Assembly (NCBI RefSeq): GCF_024804185.1
Contig: NZ_CP101657.1
Coordinates: 620,001 to 684,000 of the forward strand
Reading direction: 5' to 3'
DNA length: 64,000 nucleotides
Origin: Wolbachia endosymbiont of Aedes albopictus
Lineage (GTDB): Bacteria; Pseudomonadota; Alphaproteobacteria; Rickettsiales; Anaplasmataceae
The notes below the pieces were generated by a model. It saw nothing but the letters and a program-made list of their open reading frames with translations, did no database searches and had not been told where the DNA came from. The position numbers were made by a program, and so were the translations under genes. This document shows, piece by piece, positions 34,680 through 45,014 of the stretch; the first letter of the stretch is position 1, and every line of letters starts with the position of its first letter.

Positions 34680-37088
34680 GTGATGCTGAGGTTTAGGGCT
34701 ATTCAATCAAAGAGTAAATCTACTCTGAACAGGGAAGTTCACGCTGCTGAATTTATTCCTTATTCTTGCTATTGGAATAGCACAACCTTGATGACAAAAG
34801 AAAATTGGTTGGTTAAGGTTATCAAATTAAGTGGCTTTGCATTTGAAACCGCCGATGACGAGGATTTAGTAATACAAAATAATATCAGGAATCAGATGCT
34901 CAGAAGCATTTCATCTCCTGCATTTAGTTTGTATTTTCATACTATCAGACGTAAAAAAAATATTTTTTCTGATGAATTTGCAAGTCAAGGTTTGCCGAAT
35001 TTTTTCGCTAATCACGTAAATCTAAAATGGAGAGAAAAACACGCAACAAGGCAATCATTTATTAATGACCTATACATTACGATTATCCGTAGAGCGGACA
35101 CAAAAGGAGTAGAATTTTTGTCATATCTACTAAAAAAATTCGGACATGTAACTTCAAAACATGCTTGGGAAAGTGATATGCGTGCCACGTATGAAGATTT
35201 AGAAGAAACGACAAATCGTGTAGTGACAAGCCTTAGGAATTATTCGCCTAAAATCCTTGGAGTAAAAGAAACTCCAGATGGCTTGTTCTGTGAAATAATG
35301 GAGTTTCTATCTAGAATTGTAAACTGTGGCTTCGTTACAAATACGCTTTTTCCGCTAAGAACTGAAATATCAAGATACTTACCAGTACATAGGTTATTCT
35401 TTGGCCGTAAGATGATACAGGTTGTGACTCATAATGGGAGTAAATATGCTGGAATAATTAGTATCAAAGAATATGGAAATCATACTTCTGCAGGAATGCT
35501 TGATTCGTTTTTACAACTTCCTTACGAGTTTATAATTACGCAATCTTTTCAATTTATAAATAGGCAAATGGCGATTGGAAAAATGCAGATACAGCAAAAT
35601 CGAATGATACAGTCTGCAGATAAAGCTATTTCTCAAATAGCAGAAATTTCTCAAGCGCTTGATGACGCAATGAGTGGTAAGATTGCCTTTGGTCAACATC
35701 ACCTGACTATTTTATGTATAGAAAAAAGTCCTAAATCATTGGATAACGCTTTGTCGTTGGTAGAATCAGAGCTTTCTAATTGCGGTGTTTATCCTGTCCG
35801 TGAGAGAGTTAACCTTGAACCAGCATTTTGGGCGCAAATTCCTGGTAATTTCGATTATATAGTGAGAAAAGCTACAATAAGTAGTCTTAATTTGGCTGGA
35901 TTTGCATCTCAACATAATTATCCTACTGGCAATAAATTCAATAACCACTGGGGAGATGCTGTTACAGTTTTTGACACGACATCTGGTACTCCATTTTTTT
36001 TCAACTTTCATATAAGGGATGTTGGACACACTATGATAATTGGCCCAACTGGTGCTGGTAAAACTGTTTTAATGAATTTCTTGTGTGCCCAAGCGATGAA
36101 GTTTTCTCCAAGGGTATTCTTTTTTGACAAAGATCGCGGTGCAGAGATTTTCTTAAGAGCACTTGGTGGTATCTATACTGTAATAGAACCAAGAACTAAA
36201 ACAAATTTTAATCCTTTGCAACTTGATGACACATCTGATAATAGAACATTTTTAATGGAGTGGATAAAGTCTTTAATTTCGGTATATAATGATAAATTTA
36301 CTTCAGAAGATATTGCACGAATTAATGATGCAATTGAAGGAAATTTTAAATTAAGAAAAGAAGACAGGTTCTTGAGAAACCTTGTACCGTTTTTAGGGCT
36401 TGCAGGTCCTGATACTCTAGCTGGAGCAATATCTATGTGGCATGATAATGGTTCTCATGCTGCAATATTTGACAATAAAGAAGATTTGCTAGATTTTTCA
36501 CGAGCAAGAGTATTTGGTTTTGAGATGGCTAGCTTGCTTAAAGATCCTGTTGCCCTTGGACCAGTATTGATTTATTTATTTCATAGGATTAGTATATCTC
36601 TTGATGGCACTCCATCTATTATCGTTCTTGATGAGGCATGGGCATTAATAGATAATCCAGTTTTTGCACCCAAGATAAAAGACTGGTTGAAGGTACTGAG
36701 AAAACTAAATGCTTTTGTGATTTTTGCTACTCAGAGTGTTGAGGATGCAAGTAAAAGTGCTATTAGCGATACGCTTGTACAACAAACAGCGACACAGATT
36801 TTTTTACCAAATCTGAAAGCTACTAGTGTCTATCGGGATGTTTTTATGTTAACTGAACGTGAATATATATTAATTAAGCATACAGATCCAAGCACTAGAT
36901 TCTTTTTGGTGAAACAAGGAGTTAATGCTGTGGTAGCTAGAATAGACTTAAAAGACCTGGATGATATAATCAACGTATTATCCGGACGTGCAGAAAGTGT
37001 TCTATTGTTACACGATATATTAAATGAAGTTGGGGACAACCCAAAAGTATGGTTGCCTATATTTTATCAGAAGGTAAAAAATGTTTAA
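34680..37088 (+). CDS. virB4: type IV secretion ATPase VirB4
   Basis: An 802-residue ATPase that powers substrate transfer and pilus assembly. Walker A is GPTGAGKT near residue 455 and Walker B IIVLDEAWAL near 645; the N-terminal VirB4-type domain (CagE/TrbE/VirB family) fills the first 400 residues. I take GTG 34680 or ATG 34683 as start; they differ by one residue. The 3' end overlaps virB6-1 by 8 bases. The gene is intact and of the usual length. Confidence 0.97.
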   Translation: MMLRFRAIQSKSKSTLNREVHAAEFIPYSCYWNSTTLMTKENWLVKVIKLSGFAFETADDEDLVIQNNIRNQMLRSISSPAFSLYFHTIRRKKNIFSDEFASQGLPNFFANHVNLKWREKHATRQSFINDLYITIIRRADTKGVEFLSYLLKKFGHVTSKHAWESDMRATYEDLEETTNRVVTSLRNYSPKILGVKETPDGLFCEIMEFLSRIVNCGFVTNTLFPLRTEISRYLPVHRLFFGRKMIQVVTHNGSKYAGIISIKEYGNHTSAGMLDSFLQLPYEFIITQSFQFINRQMAIGKMQIQQNRMIQSADKAISQIAEISQALDDAMSGKIAFGQHHLTILCIEKSPKSLDNALSLVESELSNCGVYPVRERVNLEPAFWAQIPGNFDYIVRKATISSLNLAGFASQHNYPTGNKFNNHWGDAVTVFDTTSGTPFFFNFHIRDVGHTMIIGPTGAGKTVLMNFLCAQAMKFSPRVFFFDKDRGAEIFLRALGGIYTVIEPRTKTNFNPLQLDDTSDNRTFLMEWIKSLISVYNDKFTSEDIARINDAIEGNFKLRKEDRFLRNLVPFLGLAGPDTLAGAISMWHDNGSHAAIFDNKEDLLDFSRARVFGFEMASLLKDPVALGPVLIYLFHRISISLDGTPSIIVLDEAWALIDNPVFAPKIKDWLKVLRKLNAFVIFATQSVEDASKSAISDTLVQQTATQIFLPNLKATSVYRDVFMLTEREYILIKHTDPSTRFFLVKQGVNAVVARIDLKDLDDIINVLSGRAESVLLLHDILNEVGDNPKVWLPIFYQKVKNV

Positions 37089-39558
37089 GACTAAGCTGTC
37101 ATTGCTATTAATTGCGATATTTTTACTAAATATAGACTTTTTACTCTCATATCCAGTGCTTGCAGATGGAGTAAGTGGTACTGACAAGACAGAATTTGTT
37201 AGCAGATTTAATTCTACTGGCAGTTTCAGTCGTGCCTCTAATCCTGACTGTGGAGCGTTTAAGACAGGTGCAGCAATCGCTGGGATAGCAATTGCTATTG
37301 GTGCAGTATGGACTGGCGTTATTTTGATCGTCTCTTCTGCTGGTTTATTTACTGCTTTTGTTATTGTTGGAATGATAGCTGCAATTGTTGGGGTTTGGAA
37401 GGCGATAGGAGGACTTGTTGTTTGTGAGCATAGTTTTGTTAGACACCCAGTTGCACGTGACCATGATGGAAAATATAAAAACTTTGAATTAAAAGATACA
37501 GGTTATAGTGTCCACACAGATAAAAATTATCAAAAAGAAGACGAATATTTTTCTGCATTACAAGGAAAATCAGGAAAAGATGGAAGACAAACAGAAAAAG
37601 AGATTTTAGACTCTAACAACTCAGATACTATGAATAACGAATATAGGAATTATTTTTGGCCCAAAAATGGAGTGCAATACAGTGAATATGTAGAAGTATG
37701 TCATCGAAACCCCTTAACGTTTGGTAATCTTTTTAGTGATATAGACTTTGATGTTAGAGAGAAGGACACTGGATACGTAGATGGGTCATGGTCGCCAAAA
37801 GTTGATGGTGAGCTGAAATGTGAAGTTCTTAAAGCTGGGCAAAGCGAAACCATACATGGAGCTACATTCAAAGCAGTGAGAAAAATGGGCAGGTTGTGTG
37901 TGGAGCTGGCAAGTGTGAGAATGCTTGGTATCGAAATGACCCCTTGGCCGCAAGAGGTTGATATGGGGTGCACGGAATTACCACCTGACCCGCTTGCTCC
38001 TATGTGTGAAGAATCTGTGATGATATTCAAAAACAAGGATGGTACAGGAAAGGAAGAAATTTCTATTGGTAATGATGATAACTATAAAACTACTATCAGA
38101 AATAAAGAAAAAGAAGGAAAAATTTTTGTAGGTTACAACAATAAAGGCTGTTTTAGCTCGTATGTCTCTGAAGCTTGCTACAATCAGGCAGGGAGTAAAT
38201 CATTAGCTCCTCTTCCCATCACTTCTATGATAGTGCAATGCATTAAGGAATCGTTAGATAATTTAGTTGCAGGTATTGATTCAAGTGGCAGTCCACTTAA
38301 CGATAAAAATGGACATAGCAAGGGCAGTTTCTTATCTGTAGCACAGAAAAAGCTAAAAAACACCGTAACTGCTGTCCTAGTTTTGGCTTTGGTACTGTTC
38401 TCTATAAAAGCCATGTCTGGTGGAGTGCGTAGTCCGCAAGAAATGTACATGTTGATTATTAAATTCGCTTTAGTGATTTACTTTACAACAGGCAGTACCA
38501 TGTCTCATTACTATGGAGAATTAACTTGTCTCTCAAATGGTTTGTCAGAAATAGTGCTGAAAGCTTCATCTGAAAGCAAAGGAATATGTAATTATGAAGC
38601 TAATGATTATAAATATAGTACAAGAAATTATAGCTACCTTGCTCCTTGGGATAGGCTTGATTGTAGGATTCTATTCTATTTAGGAGCACCTTTAGAAGGG
38701 ATTGGTGGCAAAATTGGTACTGGAGGTGTTGCAACGTTAGCAGTCTTGCTTGGTGCTGCCCCTGTCTTGTTAGTTGCAGGTTCGATAATCGGTATTATTT
38801 TCGCTGGTGGACAAATTTTAGTAGCTCTTGTTTGTATATTTATGGCCATTCTGATGATGATGGTTATTTTGTGGCTGTGCTATGTGTTTATTTTATCTCT
38901 AGTTGCTTTAAGTGTAATCATCATTTTATCACCTTTGTTTATTCCTATGGTTTTATTCCAACACACTAAAGGATATTTTGATGGCTGGGTAAGAGAATTA
39001 ATCACCTATAGCTTATATCCGGTTATCCTTTTTGCGTTTTTGTCCTTTATGTTCATAGCATGTGATAAAATTTATTTTAAAAATTTGAACTTTGAGTCGG
39101 ACAAGAAATATGAGGATAAAATAAAAGCCTCGGGTGGTAGCAAAAAACAATGGTTTAAATTGAAAGATGGAGAATGTAATAACAATGAAACTACTCTAGC
39201 ATGTATGATGCAAAACTATAGCTTTAAAAAGAGCAGCATACTTGGTCTATTCGACTTTACATACATGGAGTTTGGCAGCTCTCTCATCGGAGAATTATTA
39301 AAATTGTGTCTAGTGTTATTCCTCTTTTACCACTTTTTAAACATTCTGCCTAACATGGCTGCTGAACTTGCTGGTAACCATAGAGCAGCACTTGGCTCAG
39401 GTCATACACCTGGACAAATGGTGAGCAAAGCTTTATCTGTTGCCAAAACTGCTACTGGTGCTGTTGGTCAAGCGGCTGCTGCGGCTGTCAAGAAGGCAAG
39501 AGGTACTGGTGGAGGAGGTGGAAATAGTGGTAAAGGTTCCAGCGAAAAGATTAACTAA
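37081..39558 (+). CDS. virB6: VirB6-family type IV secretion protein 1
   Basis: An 825-residue protein with an N-terminal signal sequence (LSLLLIAIFLLNIDFLLS followed by YPVLADG), a long extracytoplasmic region to about residue 425, and a TrbL/VirB6-type block of five or more membrane segments between about 430 and 690 that includes the conserved LSPLFIPMVLFQHTKGYFDG. The last 40 residues are Gly/Ala/Lys-rich. VirB6 proteins form part of the inner-membrane channel; rickettsial members carry long extra domains. It overlaps virB4 and is followed 33 bases later by the second paralogue. Confidence 0.93.
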   Translation: MFKTKLSLLLIAIFLLNIDFLLSYPVLADGVSGTDKTEFVSRFNSTGSFSRASNPDCGAFKTGAAIAGIAIAIGAVWTGVILIVSSAGLFTAFVIVGMIAAIVGVWKAIGGLVVCEHSFVRHPVARDHDGKYKNFELKDTGYSVHTDKNYQKEDEYFSALQGKSGKDGRQTEKEILDSNNSDTMNNEYRNYFWPKNGVQYSEYVEVCHRNPLTFGNLFSDIDFDVREKDTGYVDGSWSPKVDGELKCEVLKAGQSETIHGATFKAVRKMGRLCVELASVRMLGIEMTPWPQEVDMGCTELPPDPLAPMCEESVMIFKNKDGTGKEEISIGNDDNYKTTIRNKEKEGKIFVGYNNKGCFSSYVSEACYNQAGSKSLAPLPITSMIVQCIKESLDNLVAGIDSSGSPLNDKNGHSKGSFLSVAQKKLKNTVTAVLVLALVLFSIKAMSGGVRSPQEMYMLIIKFALVIYFTTGSTMSHYYGELTCLSNGLSEIVLKASSESKGICNYEANDYKYSTRNYSYLAPWDRLDCRILFYLGAPLEGIGGKIGTGGVATLAVLLGAAPVLLVAGSIIGIIFAGGQILVALVCIFMAILMMMVILWLCYVFILSLVALSVIIILSPLFIPMVLFQHTKGYFDGWVRELITYSLYPVILFAFLSFMFIACDKIYFKNLNFESDKKYEDKIKASGGSKKQWFKLKDGECNNNETTLACMMQNYSFKKSSILGLFDFTYMEFGSSLIGELLKLCLVLFLFYHFLNILPNMAAELAGNHRAALGSGHTPGQMVSKALSVAKTATGAVGQAAAAAVKKARGTGGGGGNSGKGSSEKIN

Positions 39559-39591
39559 GGTGGCGGTGATGCTAGTTAAGGTAAGTAACAG

Positions 39592-41976
39592 ATGCTTAAA
39601 CGTTTAAGTAACCAAAACTTGGGTAAGCTATGCATAAGTTTTGTGGTGCTTTTTTTACTGTCTGGATGCGGGGAGGATCACTGTATTAAGCCAGAAAATT
39701 TATCAGGTTTGCGTGAAAAACTAGATATAGTGTCAACAGAGCAGAAGTGGGTTGATTCCGGTGTTAATATCTCAGATAGAATAAGAGTAACAGAGATTGA
39801 CATAGTGTCTAGTAAGGTTAATTTTTGCCCTAAGCAGTATGCAGATTTTGCAATTGGGCCTGGGAGAAATGATGTTACATTACCATTTGCACTTGAAGCC
39901 GGTGATTCGATAAGCTTTAGTGTGATTGGAAGTAAAGTGTGTAAAGATAAAGAGAGTGAGACAAAAATCAGGTATTTGAAAATCGACGAAAAGTGTAGCG
40001 AGCAAGAAACGGAACATTTTGCACATGTTTTAAATCAAGAGAAATGCCAAGGTGGCAAGGATGGGATATGTCCTAATAAATATATAATAGGTGATGCGCA
40101 ATGGTTGAGTGGAAGAGAGTACTGGTTTTCGAAGTTAGATCAAGATGAAAGAAAAAAGGAAATTGAAAATATTATTAACTCTATAAAACAAGGAAAAAAT
40201 ATAGATTGCAGCAAGCTTTCAGAGAGCAGTGCAAGTAAGATAGATACGTGCATTTTGAATTTACTCTGTGGACGTATATGTAAATTTCCTTCCGGCGGCG
40301 GAAACAAAGGTTGCGCATATATTGAATACAATAGTGTAGAAGGTGAGATATCCCGGTCTGATGTTAAAGCTATTAGTAAAATACTAAAAGAAAAACAGAT
40401 AAAAACTGACATTACACTATTACGTGCTTACATGGATGATGAGAATTTTGAACACATTCTAGGAGGTGGCATATGTACTAACTGTGATCATCAGATAAGA
40501 AGGAGCCATGCAATAAACTCAGAATTAATTTTTACGTTAGGTGATGGTACTGGCAAGGGTGGTTTCAATATAAGAGTAATAAAGAACCACAGTCTAGAAA
40601 ATAGTTTATATATAAGCGTTTCTGATAAATTCCCTGAGCATAACCCTGATGAAACCCAGGGAGATATACCTGTGGATATTAGCAAAGTTCATGACGTTCA
40701 ATACATGGAAAGCTTAAAAGAAAAGTTAAAAGACAAAACAGGCACCATATATTACGGAATAAGAGACCATGGCTGCGATTACAAAAATGAAGGTCAGTTT
40801 AGCATTAACCTCACAACTAAAGAGCCACCTACAAGAACTTTTAGTGCAATCTATAATTTTTTTGACGAAAAAGTAAAAACTGCATTTTTTGGTTCCAGCT
40901 ATAAAGACCCCAACGCGATTCACTCTGATACTAGTCCTGTAAAGTCGCTTTACGAAAGTTTTATAAAATCAAGCAGAACAAACACCATTAGATCTACGAT
41001 AATATCGCTGTTAGTATTATACATAATCTTATATACCCTTTACTACTTTTTTGGATTAACTCATATTTCTATATATGAGTTTCTAATTATATGCGTAAAG
41101 ATAGGAGTTATTACCCAGCTTCTGCAGGACAACAGTTGGAATTTTTTTTATAACAATGCATTTTCTATTTTTATTAACACCCCAAAACAGTTAATAGAAA
41201 TAGCAAATTTCAGAGGCACTACTTCAAATGTTTTTGAGTTTCTTGATTTGCCGTTAAATAGATTTCTGTCATTGCATTCAGTATTGTTAATAGTATCTCT
41301 TATATTTTCTGGCCCTTTGGGCATTGTATCTTTTTGCTTGGTGTTTTGGGGTTTAATCACAGTGAGCTTATCTATTTTTAATGCCTTATTTTCTTTTATT
41401 ACATCTATAGCAATAGTTGCGTTATTGCTTTCTTTAACACCTATTTTTATTATTTGTCTTTTATTTGTGCATACTAGGCAGATGTTCCACAACTGGGTTA
41501 AAAATTTAGCAAGATTTGCGATTCATCCAGTAGTGCTTTTAATTTTTATATCACTGATAAGTCAGGTTATGGATTATATCATATATTCAGTATTTGATTT
41601 TGAAGTCTGCTCTACGTGTATACTTAGTATTAACCTAAAGATTTTTAACCCTTGTATCTTCTATGGTTATGCTTCCAAATATACACCTAATATTACCGCT
41701 ATGATGGCTTTTGTTATTTTGGGACACGCTATGGAAGCTTTAGTTGAAGCTTCTTCGAAAATATCTGACTCGTTGTTTGGTGTTTATGTGGCAAGCGAAC
41801 CTGGAAAACAATATCAACAAAGCTTGCTGGGAATAGTAGGGTTAGATGAACAAAGCGTTCAAAGAAGACATGGAGGAGGGGGTTCTTCTCAACAGTCAGG
41901 TGCATCAAGACCTCAAATACCGCAAAGGGCTCAAGGACCTCAAGGGCCTAAAATACCTACAGGAGGCCCACAATGA
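39592..41976 (+). CDS. virB6: VirB6-family type IV secretion protein 2, predicted lipoprotein
   Basis: A 794-residue paralogue. The N-terminus is a lipoprotein-type signal: basic start, hydrophobic ISFVVLFLLSGC with lipobox LSGC, then polar sequence. A Cys-rich extracytoplasmic domain spans about 25-455, and the VirB6 core (about 460-690) includes LTPIFIICLLFVHTRQMFHNW. The tail is rich in Gly, Gln and Pro (QIPQRAQGPQGPKIPTG). Its TGA stop overlaps the ATG of the next paralogue (ATGA), indicating coupling. Confidence 0.92.
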   Translation: MLKRLSNQNLGKLCISFVVLFLLSGCGEDHCIKPENLSGLREKLDIVSTEQKWVDSGVNISDRIRVTEIDIVSSKVNFCPKQYADFAIGPGRNDVTLPFALEAGDSISFSVIGSKVCKDKESETKIRYLKIDEKCSEQETEHFAHVLNQEKCQGGKDGICPNKYIIGDAQWLSGREYWFSKLDQDERKKEIENIINSIKQGKNIDCSKLSESSASKIDTCILNLLCGRICKFPSGGGNKGCAYIEYNSVEGEISRSDVKAISKILKEKQIKTDITLLRAYMDDENFEHILGGGICTNCDHQIRRSHAINSELIFTLGDGTGKGGFNIRVIKNHSLENSLYISVSDKFPEHNPDETQGDIPVDISKVHDVQYMESLKEKLKDKTGTIYYGIRDHGCDYKNEGQFSINLTTKEPPTRTFSAIYNFFDEKVKTAFFGSSYKDPNAIHSDTSPVKSLYESFIKSSRTNTIRSTIISLLVLYIILYTLYYFFGLTHISIYEFLIICVKIGVITQLLQDNSWNFFYNNAFSIFINTPKQLIEIANFRGTTSNVFEFLDLPLNRFLSLHSVLLIVSLIFSGPLGIVSFCLVFWGLITVSLSIFNALFSFITSIAIVALLLSLTPIFIICLLFVHTRQMFHNWVKNLARFAIHPVVLLIFISLISQVMDYIIYSVFDFEVCSTCILSINLKIFNPCIFYGYASKYTPNITAMMAFVILGHAMEALVEASSKISDSLFGVYVASEPGKQYQQSLLGIVGLDEQSVQRRHGGGGSSQQSGASRPQIPQRAQGPQGPKIPTGGPQ

Positions 41977-44924
41977 TAAGTAAAAGATTACTATTATTGA
42001 TACTATGCCTCGCAGTCACTGGTTGCACAATGGATTGTGTTGAGCCTGGGTTACAGAGCAGAAATATCAGCGTTAATGTGGATGTTCCAGTTCATAAAGC
42101 AAATGAAGGAGTTAAAATTCATTGGGTTGATTCTGGTCAGATAATTAGCAAGGATGAAGAAATCAAATTCACCCTCGATGGATCAGTAAATTTTTGCCCT
42201 TTTAAAGAAGACAAAAATCCAAGGAAAGTACTTGTGCCAGCTGTGTTTTGTGTGGATGACTCAGAACCAGATTACGAGGGAGCTAGAGACATTAATAATG
42301 ACAAGTTAGCTGACAATTTCGGTCTTGACGAACAAGAAGTGTGTAAAGGCAAAAGGTTCGGAAATGATCAATCCTATTATAGTAAGAGACGTTATGTAGA
42401 CACTGGAATTAAAGTAAATCCTGGCGACAAGTTAAGCTTTAGCTTAGTTTCCAGAGATATGAAAATTGATTATAACAATCCAGGAGGAAAAGGTACCAGC
42501 TTTGATAACAATTGTTATAGCACTGAAACAGGAGATAAAAAAGCTACGATAGAAGACATGCTCAATGGAGGAACGTTTTATTGTGGAGATAATAGTAAAA
42601 GGACTACAGTAGAATTTCCGCAGCTTAGCAAAGAAAACATGGAAAAAAGGAGAGTGTTAGTTGGTAACGGCTACACTCCATACGATAATAAGGTGCATTT
42701 TAATAAAGATTATGTTAAAAACGAAAGTCCATGGATCAATGGTTCGCTACTCGATTTACGCCGCGCTAAAATAGGATTGAACGAGTTATGTGATGGAAAA
42801 AACTGTAGTCCTAATGAGAGAAAAAAGTACAGCTCTTATGAGCTTAACTGTTACTATCAAAATATATGTTACAACAAAGAGGGTATATGGAACTATGGTT
42901 CAGGTCAAGCAGGAAAACAAAACTGTGTTTCTTCTATAAGGTATAAGAAGTATGATAAAGGGAATACATGTGATATGTATTCTTATTTGGAGAAAGTGGA
43001 AGAAAATGTCAAAGCAGGTAGTTTTACTGAAGATGATAACTCTTGGGCTGAGGCTCTTGTTGCAAAAATTGGTGATCTTGATGATCAAGATACTGCTAAA
43101 GGTATTCAATGTTTTCCAGATAATGAAATAGGTGCAAGACAGGGTAATGTGTGTTCACAAATTAGTGATAATTTTGAGGATTTTTCTTTGAAGTTGAATG
43201 AGGATTATCCAGTAAATGACAAGGTAACTCCCGATAGCAGTGTGATGCTTGCTATTGCAGACCATGGCTATTATTACCGTAATAGGGGCGGGTACCATGT
43301 TAAAGTAACTAGGTCATGTAACTTTGATAGTGGTAAAAAATTGTATATGTACTTGGGTGATAACCTGCCAGAGGATCCATCTGCACCAGAGACTAATGAT
43401 TTCAAAAAAGTAGAGAACTTGGATAAAAAAACAGAGGATAATGTGAACTATTATATAATAAAAGGAAGTCATTTAACAGATAAAGAATCTAAGAAGATAT
43501 ATTTTGGTATTGATGTAAGCAACGTAGAGAAAGATGACATTACGGACAAAAGCAAATATTACGAAAACAATAAGTATAGTGTAACTTTATTTGTTAAAAG
43601 AAAAATTAATGATTTTATTTCATCGAATGTAAATGGGATATTTAAATTTATAAAAGAAGAAGTAATTGGGGACAGCGTTAAAGATTCATACAAAGGATAT
43701 GCAAGAGGTCTTCTTCAAGGAGTAAGAGCTTTGCTTACTCTATACGTGATATTTACTGTTGTTGGCTATATGCTTGGAACAATACAGCTAAGTAAATTTG
43801 ATTTCATTGTAAGAATGTTCAAGATAGCATTTATAGCTTTTGCCTTTAGCGATAGAAGCTGGGAACTCTTTGGTACAACTTTATCCAGACTTTTTGTAGA
43901 TGGTAGTACTTATTTAGTTGATAGCTTTTCTGGCTATATAGGGGAAGGGGGGAGAAAATTTGCATTCTTAGACTTAACAGCAGGAGTATTATTCACAGGA
44001 GAAACATGGCTGAAGTTTTTATCATTAATGCTCTCTGGTCCTTTTGGTTTTATTGCTTTTTTGGTAATACTCTACGCTACTTTTATGTTCTTAAAATGCA
44101 TTATTAGCGCTACATTGAAATATGTAATATCTACTGTTTTAGTAGCGTTTTTATTGTTGTTAACACCTTTGTTTATCGTGTTTATTTTATTTCAACAGAC
44201 TAAGTCCTTGTTTGATAACTGGATAAAAACACTGGCTCATGTTGCAGTACAACCAGTCATTATATTTTCATCCCTGTCCCTCTTAAACCAATTGATGTAT
44301 TCAGTTTTATACAATCTCACGAATTTTTCTGCATGCTATCAATGTTTAATTAGTATCAATTTCTTATCATATGATTTCTGTCTCATGAAATCAATACTAC
44401 CTCTTGGATATGGCCCTAGCACTAGCGTTGATGTTGCACTCAGTACCGGAGAAAGAACTGGCGGGCACTTTGCAGCATTACCTATAGATCTAGTCCAGGC
44501 ACTAATATACTTCATTATTGCCAAAGCAATGGAAGCTTTCGTTGATGTATCAGAAGCTATGGCACAAGTAATATTCGGTTCTGGTTGGGGAGTTGCTGGC
44601 AGTGTTGGTCAAGTTGCTAAGAGCGCATCGCAAGCTATGCTGTCCACCGTTGGCCTTGATGATAAGACCCAAGGTATTATACAGAACATTAGGCAACAAG
44701 TGGGTAAAGATCGGACGGAAGTTGACGTGAAGGATAATTCCATGAGCCCTAAATCTAAAATACCAGAACAATCAGGTAAGCAAGAAGGTCCTGATAAAAA
44801 GGAGAGGGGGAGCTCTCAACCTGAAGCACCAAAACAATCAGGTCAGCAAAAAAATCCTGATGAAACAATAAGAAGTGATCCTAGTGATAAAGCTAAAAAC
44901 AAGGAAGGAAATGAAGAGGGGTAA
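41973..44924 (+). CDS. virB6: VirB6-family type IV secretion protein 3, predicted lipoprotein
   Basis: A 983-residue paralogue with a lipoprotein-type signal (LLLLILCLAVTGC, lipobox VTGC), a long Cys- and Tyr-rich extracytoplasmic domain to about residue 585, the VirB6 membrane core at about 590-850 with LTPLFIVFILFQQTKSLFDNW, and a highly charged, probably disordered tail in which a unit of the form P(E/K)QSG(K/Q)Q appears twice. Coupled to the second paralogue by an ATGA overlap. Confidence 0.92.
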   Translation: MISKRLLLLILCLAVTGCTMDCVEPGLQSRNISVNVDVPVHKANEGVKIHWVDSGQIISKDEEIKFTLDGSVNFCPFKEDKNPRKVLVPAVFCVDDSEPDYEGARDINNDKLADNFGLDEQEVCKGKRFGNDQSYYSKRRYVDTGIKVNPGDKLSFSLVSRDMKIDYNNPGGKGTSFDNNCYSTETGDKKATIEDMLNGGTFYCGDNSKRTTVEFPQLSKENMEKRRVLVGNGYTPYDNKVHFNKDYVKNESPWINGSLLDLRRAKIGLNELCDGKNCSPNERKKYSSYELNCYYQNICYNKEGIWNYGSGQAGKQNCVSSIRYKKYDKGNTCDMYSYLEKVEENVKAGSFTEDDNSWAEALVAKIGDLDDQDTAKGIQCFPDNEIGARQGNVCSQISDNFEDFSLKLNEDYPVNDKVTPDSSVMLAIADHGYYYRNRGGYHVKVTRSCNFDSGKKLYMYLGDNLPEDPSAPETNDFKKVENLDKKTEDNVNYYIIKGSHLTDKESKKIYFGIDVSNVEKDDITDKSKYYENNKYSVTLFVKRKINDFISSNVNGIFKFIKEEVIGDSVKDSYKGYARGLLQGVRALLTLYVIFTVVGYMLGTIQLSKFDFIVRMFKIAFIAFAFSDRSWELFGTTLSRLFVDGSTYLVDSFSGYIGEGGRKFAFLDLTAGVLFTGETWLKFLSLMLSGPFGFIAFLVILYATFMFLKCIISATLKYVISTVLVAFLLLLTPLFIVFILFQQTKSLFDNWIKTLAHVAVQPVIIFSSLSLLNQLMYSVLYNLTNFSACYQCLISINFLSYDFCLMKSILPLGYGPSTSVDVALSTGERTGGHFAALPIDLVQALIYFIIAKAMEAFVDVSEAMAQVIFGSGWGVAGSVGQVAKSASQAMLSTVGLDDKTQGIIQNIRQQVGKDRTEVDVKDNSMSPKSKIPEQSGKQEGPDKKERGSSQPEAPKQSGQQKNPDETIRSDPSDKAKNKEGNEEG

Positions 44925-45014
44925 GATATGAATGATGTTATGGAGTAACTAATTAAAAAGATATTTTAAGTAAAGTTTTAGAAATTTATTTCTATATTTG
45001 GAAAAAGTTTAGAT